In this document: positions 1 through 12,630 of the stretch, in pieces | Layout: every line of letters starts with the position of its first letter | Position numbering within the stretch: position 1 is the first letter of the stretch | Assembly (NCBI GenBank): GCA_949128115.1 | Contig: OX421962.1 | Location: forward strand, 75,108,735 to 75,172,734 | Length of the DNA stretch: 64,000 nt | Origin: Anaspis maculata | Taxonomy: Eukaryota; Arthropoda; Insecta; Coleoptera; Scraptiidae | Direction: 5' to 3' | Translations under genes and position numbers: made by a program | The notes under the pieces: generated by a model | What the model was told of the DNA's origin: nothing | Seen by the model: the letters and a program-made list of their open reading frames with translations, nothing else | Databases searched by the model: none

Positions 1-60
1 CCTAAGGGACGAAATATCGAGTGCTGCGGGTCAAATCGCTTGTCTTGGTATAAAGTACGC
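1..60. repeat. Partial end of a foldback element
   Basis: The first bases (CCTAAGGGACGAAA followed by CTGCGGGTCAAATCG) closely match the segment at 7281-7320 in the right arm of the 5679-7400 foldback. The window probably opens inside a truncated relative of that family. The rest of the element, if any, lies outside the window. Confidence 0.5.
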
Positions 61-1900
61 CCATGCAAAATCTCGTTACTGCACTCCAAAATGCGGTATG
101 CTTTTGCGTACCGCTCCCACTATAGAGCAAGAAAAGGAGATTCTGAATATGTCAAAAATCGAAGCCAAGAACTTGGATGACCAGCCGCCGGGAAATAGTG
201 CCAGTAGGCGAGCCACTGAGCGGGTCTCATTCGGTTCTGAGCTGGCTTATGACTCCTTCTCGGGTAGCCCCGAGCCACTCCCGAGTTTCAAGCGTGCAAC
301 CGGCAGTACGGCAATCTGTAGAGGAAAACCGATAGGGTAGTCAGGGAAATGGACGAAGTCTAAACAGTCGATTCGTCTGTACTTTTAGTATCAGATTTGA
401 TCAAAATGCAGTCAATCAATCAGAAGTTATAACAAAAAAACCATTCTCAAATTCAAGTTTGGAAACCTATCTCCATAATGCGTTTCTGATGTATATTTTT
501 TTTTTAAATCCACTTATTTTTTGATGCTGTACCGACTCCTAAAATATTGCCAAAAAAATGTAAACACTCTGTATAGATACCAAAAACTAGAACAAAAGTT
601 TGATATTGTTTAAAATAACATTCTCTAAAGTATATGCCTCGGTAAATGCCCTGTTACTCGTACCTCATAAATCCTGCCGGACATTGGTTGTTGCTCAGGC
701 ACTAGCAGAATATGACAGAACATTTATGGAATTGTATTTTTGACATAAACAATAAGCAAAATAGTGACAAAACAAAATTTATAGAATTTCGTTTTCGTAT
801 ATGTATAGGCTCAAACGGCAAAGCCGGAAGGATTTTTGAGGGCTGTGAATTAATCAAAGCGGCGGCCTCTATATTATTTGTTTCCTTTGCAATTTACCTA
901 AGCTGTTTTTGACAGGAAACTTTGGATGTCCCGGGCTAACGATGAAAAAGTTGGACTTATGGCACGATAAAAAGACAAATGAGGAAAATATAACGGAGTT
1001 TCTAAAACGAGATAGATCCTCATTAATCACACGGAGCTTATGAATATCTTCGTCTCGGACAGGTGAGATCGCTGAAAACCTAATCCATTGCCAGGGCTGT
1101 TGGCTCGTTTATAAAAATGCGCGCGCGGTTGTTCGGCGCCACAAAAATATCCCGGGGACGTGATTCTTTTCATTAAATCCTCCTACCAAATACCGTGTGC
1201 TTGTAGGGCGATTAATTTTATATTATTTTTTTCATCAAATATATTTTTTGCCGACGCGGCACTGGGCGGAAGAGTGAAAAATGGCGCACCGCACATCTTT
1301 AAAAATGAAGAGATTAAAAAAAAGGCGCGTCCCTTTTTCAGCTGGCGAAGGGCGAAAATATAATTTTCTAAATTTCTGAACGACGGAGATGCTCGAGACT
1401 GGTTCTTCTTGTGGTGTGTAATTTTCACGACGTGTCATCCACATTCCACATGTCGGATGAGCACCACTTTTCGTAAACAATGTTCTTACAGTAATATGGG
1501 CTTAGCGGTGATGCGTGATTTATTCGTCTGTAAAAAGTGAAGTTGCTTTTGTCTCGTTACGTCCACAAACAGCAATTTATGTCAAATTCATGTAAATGAA
1601 GGCATGCACAACTTTGATACCATCGAAATCTCCTCGACGCAAATAAAATGTATGAAGAGACGAATTCGTCATCAGTTTATTGGAATATAGGTAGAGGAAC
1701 ATAGGTACCTACTATATGTATAGTTTTGGGCTCTTCAGCCATACTCACTGTATTTTGTGACAAATTGGAAAATAATTTACCCATTTAATTATTAATAATT
1801 TTAAGTTATTGAAATTCCCTACTAAAATTGATAATACTGGTGTCAAAAGCGGCATAATTGATAACGTTTTCCACTTGTATGCATCATCCAATGCAACGCT
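61..1900. other. No recognised feature
   Basis: Open frames here are short (80 codons or less) and have no recognisable motif. The sequence is AT-rich with a few GC-richer islands (about 180-330 and 1080-1330). I see no RNA gene, long repeat or coding signal. Confidence 0.5.
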
Positions 1901-1903
1901 GTA

Positions 1904-2665
1904 CAGGGTGTTCACGATAAAATTCACCACCCTCCAGTAGATTCCCCTCTAAGGTATTTCGAAGAACTAAAAACTTTTTCTTCACGATTTTTCCCAGGGA
2001 CCTTAAATCGATCCTCTAAAAGTTTCTAATTGGTACCGTATAAAGGGTGTGATATGCAACTTTTTTATTTTAAATGCAACACTCTATATTTTATTCCGTT
2101 ATTTAGTGGAGCCTTTTTTTCTGATCACAAATATATATGACACTTATGATTTATTTTGACAAGTTGTTGACAAGTAAGTTGTCGGAAAAATAATAAAATA
2201 GGTTGTCAAATAATTTTGTTACGCGGCAAGATGGCTTTGGTTTCTACAGTTCACTCAAAAAAAAAAAATTCTCGCAGCATTTTATCTGCAGAATTCAACT
2301 CTGCATGGTTAAATGGTCTAATTCGTTCCTAATACAGGGTGTCGCGTAATTTTTAATTTTCAATTGTTTTGACCACCTATTTTATTATTTTTTTGACAGC
2401 TTTCTTGTCAAAATTAATCATAGATGTTATATATCTTTGTAATCAGAAAAAATGACTTCATCAAATGACGTAATAAAATATAGGGTGTTGCAATTTGAAA
2501 TAAAAAAGTTACATGTCACACCTTGTATACGGTACCAACTGAAAACTTTTAGACGATCGATTCAAGATCCCTGGGAAAAATCTTTGCGAAAAAGTTTTTA
2601 GTTTTTCAAAATATCTCAAAGGGGAATCTCCTAGAGAGGGGGTTAATTTTATCGTGAACACCCTG
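1904..2665. mobile_element. TA-flanked palindromic element with CAGGGTGTTCACG ends
   Basis: The left terminus CAGGGTGTTCACGATAAAAT is repeated in inverse at the right end. The arms run about 1904-2228 and 2342-2665 with a spacer of about 110 bp. A TA dinucleotide flanks both ends (1902-1903 and 2666-2667). The TA duplication and near-complete palindromy fit a non-autonomous derivative of a TA-targeting DNA transposon (Tc1/mariner type). No transposase frame is present. The arms carry many substitutions, so the copy is not young. The superfamily is inferred from the target site only. Confidence 0.75.
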
Positions 2666-2884
2666 TATATTAGTTAGATATTTTGATACAACTACTACAA
2701 CATTCACCATAGCCGTTGACGAAACTATTACAGCCTCGATTAGAGCAATTGTGCGACGTGATGTAAGTGGAAAACGTACTTAATGAACAAAATTTGGCCT
2801 ACGACCACAAGGACTTGTCAAAAATCCAGAATTGATTTGTAAATGCCGGAGATGAGAAGCATTCCGAACAGCTATTTTAAATAA

Positions 2885-2930
2885 ATAATAAACAAATAAA
2901 TAAATGAATAAATAAAAAATGTTTATTTTC
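2885..2930. repeat. AAAT-type simple repeat
   Basis: An impure run of AAAT/AATA units lies just upstream of the Gypsy pol fragment. Confidence 0.7.
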
Positions 2931-3074
2931 CAACAGGTGTCAAGACCCAGTTTCAGGACAACAAAAAATCCACAAGATCAGAAGCGACAACATAGCAAAG
3001 GTCGTATTGTACGCATGGTTTGAATAGGGCATTTCGAGGACATAAAAGACCAAATTTTTTGCCGGAAGTGGATT

Positions 3075-3820
3075 GTACTAGTTCACTTGCATGTCTTTTG
3101 GGCTCTGTATAGCACCAGTTACGTTCCAGCGCTTGATGGAGTGTCGTGCGAGGCCTCACGTGGAAAACTTGCCTAGTTTACCGTGACGACGTGATAGTCA
3201 TCGGTCAAACATTCGAGGAACATCTGAACAACCTCCGAGAAGTATTTAGATGTCTCCGAGGAGCCCACTCACCTTAAGCTCAACCAGAAAAAATGCGTAC
3301 TGTTTCAGAAGCAGGTCAAGTTTATGAAGCACGAGGTGTCATCATCGGGAGGAATCGGAACCGATCCTGAAAAGTTGGATGCCATCAAAGAGTGGCCACG
3401 ACCAAAGAGTCATCACGAGGTCAAATGGTCAACACGAGGTCAAATGTTTTCTTGAGCTATGCACCTACTGCAGACGAACTGTGGTGAACTTCGCTGACAT
3501 CGCCAAACCGTTGTACATACTTGCGAGGACGCCTACTACAAGACCGATTACAAGACACTGAAAATAGCGTTGTGTTCGAGTCCCATGTGGCCATATCTTC
3601 AGCCACACTGACAGCTTATCTTGGACATCATCACTATGTAACACTGGAATAAAGCGGTACTGTCGCAACTTCAGGACGGACAAAAACGAGTAGTGAAGTA
3701 CTACAGCAAGCTTTTGTCCAAAGTGGGAAGGAATTACTGTGTGACTAGTAGGAAATTGCTAGCGATAGTGAAAGCCGTCAATCACTTTCACCAGTACTTC
3801 TATAAGGCCGAAAATTTTTG
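3075..3820 (+). pseudogene. Ty3/Gypsy-type pol fragment (RT to RNase H)
   Basis: Pieces of a Gypsy-type reverse transcriptase and RNase H are readable across several frames. From 3091 a segment reads FGLCIAPVTFQRLMEC-like, followed after a frameshift by a YRDDVIVIG box (about 3178-3206) that is the family's YxDD catalytic motif. A thumb-like stretch then runs to about 3420, and a connection stretch (NFADIAKPLYIL) sits at about 3490-3525. An RNase H segment at about 3650-3815 includes VLSQLQDGQ, NYCVTSRKLLAIVKAV and HFHQYF. At least three frame breaks and internal stops make it non-functional. No LTRs, gag, protease or integrase were found beside it, so it is a decayed internal fragment. Assignment to Ty3/Gypsy is confident; the lineage is not resolved. 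Confidence 0.85.
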
Positions 3821-3829
3821 GTGAGGACA

Positions 3830-5375
3830 GGTTATTCAGGGCAGGGTGTTCATTGAAAAGTAGTCACCCCTGATTTCTCGCCACCAAAATTTTTCACGGG
3901 AAAACCACTCCGCCGACTCTTCTGACATCGGCGGAGGTCGGAAGAGTCTTCGGTCTACAAAAACAGGCGGTCATAGCGTTGGTAGGAGTGAAGAGCAGAA
4001 CAAGTTGTAGGGAACTCTTGAGTTCTTCTCTACCCTGAGTAGTCTCTTCATTCTCAATACTCTCAGATACGTCCACCAAAACCGACTTCTTTTTACAAAA
4101 AATGGCGACCGGCATAGATACGAGACCAGGAGAAGAGAAAACTTCGCTACAGTGTTCTGTCGCACAAATAATACGAGAGGACTGCGCTACTGGGGTCCCA
4201 GGCTGTACAATGAGCTGCTCGATGAGTTTCGCTTGTTGCCTGAGAACCTCTTCATCAAAAAAATGAAACTACACCTCATAAAATAAAGCTTATACTCTGT
4301 CGAGGAGCTCTTTAATCATCTTGAGTTTGATGTACAATTTTAATATGTTGTGTTTTGTCATTTACATTAGTATTTTATTTATACATAGTTTATTTATACT
4401 ACCTCCGAAATGTTCGACGTTTCTTTGTAATTGTTATTATAGGAAATAAAGCCAATTGATCTATCTATCTATCAAAACACCGAAACAGGTCGATTTTTGT
4501 TTCAAGAGGAACATCTAGGACACGTATTGCCAAATGTTTACCTTCAACCCCTTTCGCCTCCACCCCACCCTACTTCGAAATTTCAAATAGCATTATTACC
4601 TAGCTTGTGATACATCAAATTGAAGGCAATAAAATTTTCTTGTCGTCAACCATATTTTAAATTTTTTTAACCACTCCCCCAACCCTTGTGGAAATCCTCT
4701 CATTGTTGATGAAAGGAAAATTTTTTCCCTATAAACTCCCGATATTTTTATTCAAGTGGGGTCATCTAAGACAAGTATGGCCAAATTTTCATCTTCAACC
4801 CATTCGCCTTCACCCTACCCTACTTCAGAGGGGTGGTTTAGGAAAATTAGAAATATGTTCGATGAAAAAAGAATTTTTTTGCCTTAAATTTGATGTATCA
4901 CAAGATAGGTTATCGTATTTGGAATTTCAAAGAAGGATAGAGTGGAGGCGAAGGGGTTGAAGATGAAAATTTGACCATACATGTCTTAGATGACCTCTCA
5001 AAATAAAAATCGGCTAATTTTTGCTGGAAAGTCTATTTCTCAAGAATGGAGAGTTGACAGAAGAAAAATTTTCCTTTCATCAACAAAGACAGAATTTTCA
5101 CAGGTGTCGGGAGGTCGATTTAAAAAAATTATTGACGGAAAAAGGATTTTATTTTCATCAATTTGATGTATCACAAGATAGGTAATACTGTTTGAAATTT
5201 TGAAGTAGGGTGGGGTGGGAGCAAAGAGGTTGGAGGTAAAAATTTGGCAATATTATTATGTGTCCTAGATGTCCCTCTCGAAACCAAAGTCGCCGTCTTG
5301 GCGGTTTCCTGTGAAAAATTCTGGAGGCGAAAAATCAGGGGTGACAACTTCTCAAATGAACAACCTGTATGTTCC
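3830..5375. mobile_element. Foldback element interrupted by a LINE 3' end
   Basis: The left arm (3830-4825) is the inverse of the right arm (4923-5375) once a non-LTR insertion at 3901-4473 is removed. The outer matching blocks are 3830-3897 against about 5310-5375. Inner blocks such as the T-rich/CCACCCTACTTC stretch near 4560 match 5170-5240. Each arm appears to contain a repeated module with the phrase GATGTATCACAAGATAGGT or its inverse. No transposase is visible. The element shares phrases with the palindrome at 7646-9068 and is probably a divergent relative. Confidence 0.75.
3901..4473 (+). pseudogene. 5'-truncated non-LTR retrotransposon with ATCT tail
   Basis: This is the 3' end of a LINE inserted into the left arm of the surrounding foldback. 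The C-terminal ORF2 region is readable across frames: LQKQAVIALVGVKSRTSCRE near 3955-4015, then a GLRYWGPRLYNELL stretch ending in a stop at 4284-4286. The AxxxxxGVKxRTSCRE motif resembles the C-terminal region of CR1/Jockey-superfamily LINEs, and the minus-strand LINE at 59.9-61.7 kb has an analogous SPRTSCR motif. A 3' UTR of about 180 bp follows and ends in an ATCT microsatellite at about 4459-4473. AAAAC occurs at both borders (3901-3905 and 4474-4478), a possible short target-site duplication. Confidence 0.75.
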
Positions 5376-5568
5376 ATTCCACTGACGTGGTAGCTCTTAG
5401 TGTTTGCTTGAAGACGTATATATTTCTATATACGTATCTATATATTTCTGTATATTTTGTAAGTATTTTATATTTCATTATCTTTATTTTTTAGTAACTA
5501 GTCATGACGCGTTCTACGCCTTACAGGCAAAACATGTACATTATTTTTTTTGTACTGAAAAAATAAAA

Positions 5569-5602
<34 letters not shown>
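5376..5602 (+). mobile_element. LINE 3'-UTR remnant with ATCT tail
   Basis: Non-coding sequence ends in AAAATATT followed by about eight ATCT units at 5570-5602. This is the same type of tail as the insertion at 3901-4473. I infer a severely 5'-truncated copy of a LINE with an ATCT 3' repeat. The 5' border is uncertain. Confidence 0.5.
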
Positions 5603-5678
5603 AACGTAGGGACACGGAGGCGACGGAAATGCATAAATATTTGGGAGAGGGGAGGCACATACCAAAATTTTAAACGGA

Positions 5679-7400
5679 TAGTGGACGTGGTATAACCGAA
5701 ATAGGGAATATAAGTTGCAAATGATGATAAAGGCAAACCACTTTGCAGGGTTACAACTGAGACCTGAATAAACGATTTGACCCGCAGTGCTTTTCTTTCC
5801 GTCCCTTAGGATTTGAATAGCGCCCCTTTTTCAAAATGGCGGATATTATCTAGGGGCAGAAGGTATCTAATAGCCTAGTGATGTCCAGCTCAGTAGAAAT
5901 ATATGGGGCTATGTCTCAATCGGTTTCTGGGACATCAAATACTATTTTAAAAAATGGTGGAACATTGCCATCTACCGCAGACAAATTTGGTGGAGGCGCC
6001 AGAAGGAATTTAGTACTGTCATAAGAAAATTGCTGTAACATTTTTATTTTTCAACCGATTTCAACACAACACATCTCATTATGTAGAAAAGTGAATTTTT
6101 CTTGTTACCTCATACCTTCCATAAAAAAGATATTGAGGAATGTTGAAGAAAAAATTAAAAAATGATTTGAAAAAAAGATTCTTTCCATTTTTTTATTTTC
6201 ATGAGAATTGCTTTATTTTGTGGATTTTGATGTGCCCTTTCTAAATTTGCACTTTTCCGATTTCTATCTTTGCCGCACGCACCGCAATATTGAATAAATT
6301 ATGTTCGAAAAGAAGTTTTTGACAATATCTCAATTTTGGCCCTTGTGACATTGAAATGTTTATATACATATGAAAGCACATTCAATCCTCCACAGTTTGA
6401 CATCTGACCCAGCTCTGTGCGACCCAAGGTTCTTGAGCTAGACCTTCTGGAAGTATCAATTTTCGGTTCCAAAAGAATTGAAAATCACCTCTTGGGGCTG
6501 TGCCAGGTCCACCATTGTTCATGATTTGTGATGAATGGCGACGCGTTATTGATGTGTAACTTGATTAAGACATGGTGGTGATCCAGTGGTGAAATCCGGT
6601 AGGCGCGGTCACTATTCAACACCGAAAATTGATACTTCCGGAAGCTCTAGCTCAAGAACCCCGAGTTGCACAGGGATGGTTCAGGTGTCAAATCGTGGCG
6701 AATTGAATGTCCTTTCATACGTATATGAACATTTTGATCTTGCATGAACTTAAATTCAGATATTGTCAAAAACTTCTTTTCAGATATCATTTTTTCAAGA
6801 TGGCGGTGCGCACTGCAAAGATATGAATCAGAAAAGTGCAAATTTAGAAAGGGCACATCGAAATCTACAAATAAGACAATTTTCATGAAAATAAAAAAAT
6901 TAAAAAAATCTTTTTTTTTTCAAATTTTTTTCAATTTTTTTTCAACGTTCCTCAATGTCGTTTTTCACAGAGGGTATAAGATAACAAGAAGAATTTACTT
7001 TTCTACAAAATTACATGTCTTGTGTTGAAATCGGTCGAAAAATAAAAATGTTACAGCGATTTGCTTATGACCGTACTAAATTCATTTTGGCGCCTCCACC
7101 AAATTTGCCTGCGACAGATGTCAATGTTCCACCATTTTTTTAAATAGTGTTTGATGTCCCAGAAAGCGATCGAGACATAGCTCCATATATTTCAACAAAG
7201 CTGGACATCACCAAGCTATTCGATACGTTCTGCCCCTAGATAAAACCCGCCATTTTGGAAAAGGGGCGCTATCCAAATCCTAAGGGACGAAGGAAAAAGC
7301 ACTGCGGGTCAAATCGTTTATTTAAGTCTTAGTTACGATCCTGCAAAGTGGTTCGCCTTTATCATCATTTGCAACTTGTTTTTTCCTACCACGTCCACTA
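5679..7400. mobile_element. Foldback element, arms about 785 bp
   Basis: The left arm (5679-6468) and right arm (6621-7400) are inverted copies that can be aligned along their length. Examples are TAGTGGACGTGG at 5679 against CCACGTCCACTA at 7389-7400, CGTCCCTTAGGATTTG near 5801 against its inverse near 7275, and GTATCAATTTTCGGT at 6453 against ACCGAAAATTGATAC at 6621. The spacer is about 150 bp. No coding sequence is evident; frames such as 6744-7028 are poly-K/F runs. The ends share a phrase (GACCCGCAGTGC / CCCTTAGG) with position 1 and, loosely, with the 21492-24388 palindrome. Confidence 0.85.
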
Positions 7401-7645
7401 GGAAGATGCAGGCGGTGACAAGCTCGATCTTTTTTGAGGGGTGTTGAAGTTCAAATCAGTTATTTGGTCCAAAAATTGAACAAAATTGTGATGTTGATGT
7501 TAGACATTAAAGAGTGAATCGTGAAGATAAGTGATATCACTCAATGTATAAATATCAATTTCCATTTGAAATATCCTGGAAAATAACTGATTTAAATAAG
7601 AAACAAAGTTCTATGAAAAATCTGTCTCTCCACGTAAATTGTATA

Positions 7646-9068
7646 CAGGCTGGCCCAACGAAAACACAACAGGGGGATTTTTGGGCATTTTCCCAATTTT
7701 TTTAAAAAAAGCTCAGACAGGTAGATTTTTTAATTGAGGACGACATCTGGATGTCAATGATTGGCCAATTTCTATCTTCAGCCCCTTTACTCCTACCCAC
7801 CTCAACTTCAGAATTTCGAACCCATCTACATTGCGATCATCTTCTCTCACTCTCCATCTACATCAGGGAAGTACGAAACTTCTGAGCATCTTCAAAGAGA
7901 TCTCAAGAGAATGGAAGATAACAGAATAACCAGGACAGTGTTTGAAGCTAGAACAATGAAGAGAAGAAGCAGGGAAAGACCTAGAAGAACGTGGTGTGGT
8001 GAAGTGGGGAAAGCTCTGGAGAAAAGGGGAGAGACGATGGAGCCCGGTGGCGACTCGGTCGGTACAAGATCGGACGGGATGGAGAGAAATATGGAGAAGG
8101 GACCCCACGGAGTACTCGACTCCACAAACCGCCTTACACCTCCGTAAGGGTGAAATAGGCAAAAGGATTAAGTAAGTAAGTCTATACATTGCGATACATC
8201 AAATCAAAGAGAATCAAATTCTCTTTCTAAGCAAAATATTTTCAAAATTTAAAACCCCACCCCTTCATCCTGGAATTCTTTAACTGTCCCATTTTATATT
8301 GTCGACCTCACAATTCTCTTTAATGTAATCAACGTCATCCAAAATAGCATCTAAGGAAAAAATTGTCGGTGGAAAAAAGTGATACCCAAATTCACCCCTT
8401 TTCTCTCCCCCACCACAACTTCAAAATTCAACAGACACTACTTACTTTGTGATACATCGAATTGAAGGCAAATAATTTCTCTTTCTGAAAACAATTTTTT
8501 CAAAATTTTCAACCCCTCTCCTAATAAATTAAATATTCGCAGTATTAAAGGGGGAAAGAGCGAGGGCTCTCTGAAAACTCTGAAAATATTGAATTTTGGA
8601 AGAGAATTTAATTTGATGTATCACAAAAAAGGTAGTGTTATTTTAGATTCTGAAGTTGGGGTGGGGAAATGGAGGAGAGAATTTTTGTGGCGCTTTTTAC
8701 ACAGAAAATTCTCTTCCTCAATGCTGTGCAGGATGACGTTGACTGTACTAGAGAGAATTAAGAGGTCAAGAATATCACATTGGAAACTCAGTTAATTTAA
8801 GGAAGAAGGGAGGTGGGGTTGAAAATTATAAAAATATTTTTTCAGAAATACAATTTGATTTTCTCAAATTTGACGTATCGCAAGGTGGGTGGTGTCATTT
8901 GAAACTTTGAAGTTGGGGTGGATGGGGTGAAGGGGATGGAGATAAAAATTCGTCAAAGTATATTTTAGATATCCTCCTCAATATAAAAATCGACCTATCC
9001 AAGTTCTTTAAAAAAATGAGGTGGGATGCTCGAAAACCCCTTTGTTGTGTTTTCATTGGGCCACCATG
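7646..9068. mobile_element. TA-flanked foldback with a LINE insertion
   Basis: The left terminus CAGGCTGGCCCAACGAAAAC is mirrored by GTTTTCATTGGGCCACCATG at the right end. TA occurs at both borders (7644-7645 and 9069-9070). The arms continue inward through T-rich and CCACC-rich blocks similar to those of the 3830-5375 element. The left arm is interrupted at 7838-8185 by a non-LTR fragment. The element has no transposase frame. Confidence 0.8.
7838..8185 (+). pseudogene. 5'-truncated LINE with TAAG tail and target-site duplication
   Basis: An open frame from about 7861 to 8147 encodes the extreme C-terminus of a LINE ORF2-like protein. The pattern RMEDNRITRTVFEARTMKR, then RPRRTW and a downstream DG/R-rich stretch matches the RM..R..K.V...RRRGRPR..W signature typical of such termini. 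A short 3' UTR ends in GATTAAGTAAGTAAGT. The ten bases ACATTGCGAT occur immediately before (7828-7837) and after (8186-8195) the insert, a clear target-site duplication. The insertion therefore entered an existing foldback arm. The N-terminal part of the open frame upstream of 7838 belongs to the foldback. Confidence 0.85.
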
Positions 9069-9071
9069 TAT

Positions 9072-11540
9072 ATTCTGCGACGCGTTTCGGCCTCACAATT
9101 CGAGGTATTTTAGATATTTTAGAATAACTTTAGGTTATTCCAGAAACTCTTGAAGAATCAAGATATTTGACATTGGTTGGATGCGACCTCATGACCATAA
9201 AATACAGTATCTTTATGAGAAATTCACGATTCACGAGAAAGCAGATTCGCCATTCTGCTTCTTTTGATTTATCATGAGTTTCAACACTTTCAACTGTTAG
9301 TTTCTTTTTTACTTCTTCATTCCGTTGAGTCGATGACGCGCACACGGGAACTCACAGAACTTTTGATATGTTGTTGTTCATCACTGTTGATAGAAGGCGT
9401 GTGTACCAATTTTCAGCCTCACGGTATTTAGCTGAGGTTGAAAATCTATAATGACTAAGCTGACAGTGGGCATGCACATTAGCGAGGGTAAACAGGGCAA
9501 TATCCGCAAGTGCGACGATTTGTGTGATTTGTAAATTAGTATAACGCAGTAATGAAAAGTGTGTGTTTAATTTGAACGTTTGTTTCTCAGTTGCTAAAGT
9601 AACCAAAGCAAATTCGTGACATCATGCAGGTATGTAGGTACGGTACGCATCAATTAAGTAATCACTAACCCTACCCCATGCTCATGTTTTTACCCGAATT
9701 TCGCCTCTTTTAAATCCACCTTTGTTAATTTTCACATCATTGTAAGCAAGATTCATCTGCAATTCAGCAGGTATTAGCGACACCATTTTATTCCAAATAA
9801 TGCAAAGGATTCGGGTCCGCCCCATTTCTGGAAGCACACAGTGGATACTGTGTGTTAGTATTGTTGTAATTCTGAATTACCCAGAATGTCGACATAATGT
9901 ATTTAGCTGGTACCTCCCAAAGTACGTGTGCACACCAACACCGAATGCAGTGCCGCTGGCGCATTACGGCGGTTATGAGCAAAACTTCCCTTTTGCAACT
10001 TATGTAACGGGAATTTTAACGGTTCCGCCCGCTATTGCATCGCAAAAGACTACCCCGCCTCTCTCCCGTCCGGAATCGCCCTGCGAAGAATTAAAATGCA
10101 ATTATTAACAACTGCTGATGTGGAAGGCTCGTAAAACGGAACTGGGAAAGATCCTGTCTCCGGGTTTGCCTTCCGGTTTACAAGCATGAGTCTTCCCGTG
10201 AAGTGCGTGACTCTCATAGCATCCCTAAAATGTAATGCTAAAGGGATGGAGAAGGAGGAGGAAGGGATTTCTCGCGCGCGCAAAGACCGCAATAGCTTCG
10301 AAACAAGAGAATTCAGATATGTAAAATAGTAATGCATTGTATTTGAGGATATCCGCCTGAAATCCCTTATGAAATCTCCCCCAACCACCAATTATACCAT
10401 CAGGTTGCGGTTGGGAGGAACGCGCAATTTTCTTTCCACCTTATACCCCCAAGTTAAATATAAATGAATCTACCCTCGTCCGCTTTAACCTGTTTTGGAC
10501 TGTTTTGTTTTGGGTTGAAGAAAAACGCAAACAGAACATCCAAAAGAGGCGCAAACGATTCGGAATTTTTAGATTACAAAAAATATAAAGATCCGAGACG
10601 TTTTAAGTCGAATGCTATCAATTTACAGATAGCAAATCCCGCGTCCACCACTCAGCGCAATGGAGCCAACCCTTGGCCAAACGGAGGAGCCTTAATGGGA
10701 TCCCATTAAAGCGAAATGGTAATTTTCTGTATTAGGCATTTCACACTGAGTGACATCCTGTTACGGCCGAACAAAGAAGAGAGACGAGTTGTTACAATGG
10801 GGATAAGGGGTGTGGAAAAGGCGCGACGAGATCATGATTTCTTTGGTTTGGCCGTGCAATGGAACTTCAAAGGAACGCATCCTTTTGTTGTTCATTGACT
10901 CTTGACTAGGTGAAGCCTCGGAAAATTATCGTTCCTCCAATAATAGCTCGTGGTGGTGGCTGCAGGAAAAGGGGCCCTCTGTTCGTCTGATGATGCCCGC
11001 TCGCGTTCGTTCGTTCAGCGTTCACCAGCGTCCCGGCGTCCTTCTGCTCCCCCGTATACCGCCGTCCATCTCGTTATTTTACGTGTAAGTGGCTGAAGCT
11101 CGTGAGTTTCCATAATGAACCAACTAAAATGTAATTAAAAATAATTAATATGCATTACCTACCCGTTCCGCGCTCGTAAATTCACAAAGAATTATAACGT
11201 TCAATGAGAAGACAGCTTTATTACCTTATACCACATGATCTAGTGAGATGACTATAGAGCGGCAGAGTGCCGTGTGAATGAAATAATGGGGTGAGAATAT
11301 TTCAGGAGTAGGGCACTTATTAATATTTCCGTTCGAGATCATTTTTTGGAATGCCGTATACACAGATTACCTCTCGGATCAGAATCTTCAATTTGCCTGA
11401 CCTTTTTCCTCTCACCTGATCTGTAGTAATGATTGATTACCATTATGTCAATCATACTGTCACGAGTAGAAAAGGGTCTATCCCTTTGCTACTCGTGGAC
11501 TGAGGGCTCACTTTTCACTTATTGTTTTGCACAGCTGAAA
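9072..11540. other. Unannotated region, mostly non-repetitive
   Basis: I see no recognisable domain. The longest frames (9800-10108 plus, 10050-10391 minus) have low-complexity or unremarkable sequence and overlap each other antisense. A GC-richer segment lies at about 10930-11100. This may be host intergenic or intronic DNA. Confidence 0.4.
11461..11498. repeat. Small hairpin just before the tandem duplication
   Basis: CACGAGTAG ... CTACTCGTG form a stem with an additional AGGG/CCCT step inside, about 37 bases in all. It lies about 40 bp upstream of the start of the 3487-bp duplicated unit. Confidence 0.7.
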
Positions 11541-12417
11541 CGGGAAGGTAAATGGAACTCAAGCATGCTAACCTAATACAAGTTTATTAATTATTATATA
11601 ATAATTCCACATCACACTACTAACATGACAATTATAAACTCGGGACTGAAAGCACAACCTCAGTCCCTTGAACCGACAGTCTACCTTCAACCCGCAGTAC
11701 TTCTTACTACCACCGAACCAGTCGAGTCATGATCATCGAATGCCCGTTGATGAATCCATCCCCGTGTGCCCGCGTATGTAAGTCTAATCCGAATCGACCA
11801 ATCAGGTCGATGCTCGTTTCCTCGTGCTTGGTGAACCCGGTATACCACGGCGGTTATGAACTGTGCTGCCCTTGCAGCATTCAGCATTTCCTGTGGCAGC
11901 TCGTTGTTTTCGCTGAAGGCGATTTATGAATTATTATAATTTATACCTGATAAAATAATTCGTACTCAAGGGATGAGCCTTTCGTTATGGCCCTTCCGTC
12001 ATATTCATGACAATACTGTTACCATACTGCCGTACTTTAACCTGCGGGTTCCCAGGCAGGGTTTTTGCTGTCGTCAACTGTTTCACCTGTCGCACGCAAG
12101 AACGAATGTGGTGACGTCCTCCCCTCTCCATAGGATGATCGAGATCTTTAGCTGTCTGTATCGCTAGCCCATATCTTTGTGTTGCATGTTGATAAAATAA
12201 CAAAAAATGTAAAGAGTTTATTCATATTCACTAGGGTAACTGATTCAAGATTAAGTCCTTACCAAGATTGGGAGTAAGTCATTCCTGGTATAATTTTGCC
12301 AATCTTGATGTCAATTCTCAACCAGGGTCCAGGGGTGAGAAAAACCTGCCAACTTGTTTGATTGTTCCACACGAATGACAGCAGTGCAGTGCTGCTTTGT
12401 TTACAAGTTCTATGTTT

Positions 12418-12443
12418 GGTGCCGACGGGACTCGGCACCAACA
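12418..12443. repeat. Hairpin in duplicated unit
   Basis: GGTGCCGA and TCGGCACC are separated by a loop of about six bases. An identical structure occurs 3487 bp downstream. Its function is unknown. Confidence 0.6.
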
Positions 12444-12630
12444 GACGATGACGAAATAGTGAATCCCTTTTTGAACAAAATTCAGAAAGCACAAAGAACG
12501 AGCGATGAAAATTCAATACTTTTGGAACTCTTTCACTGTTGTTTGAATTTCCTATCTATGGTGAATGCAGATAAAAATCAGAAAACTTGAAAGACGCTCA
12601 CTCAATCCTTTCCGCTTCAAGTTTGCACGT

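Noticed and set aside
9800..10391. Antisense pair of frames of 102 and 113 codons
   Set aside because: No conserved motif, no splice or start context, and the two overlap in opposite directions. Neither can be preferred.
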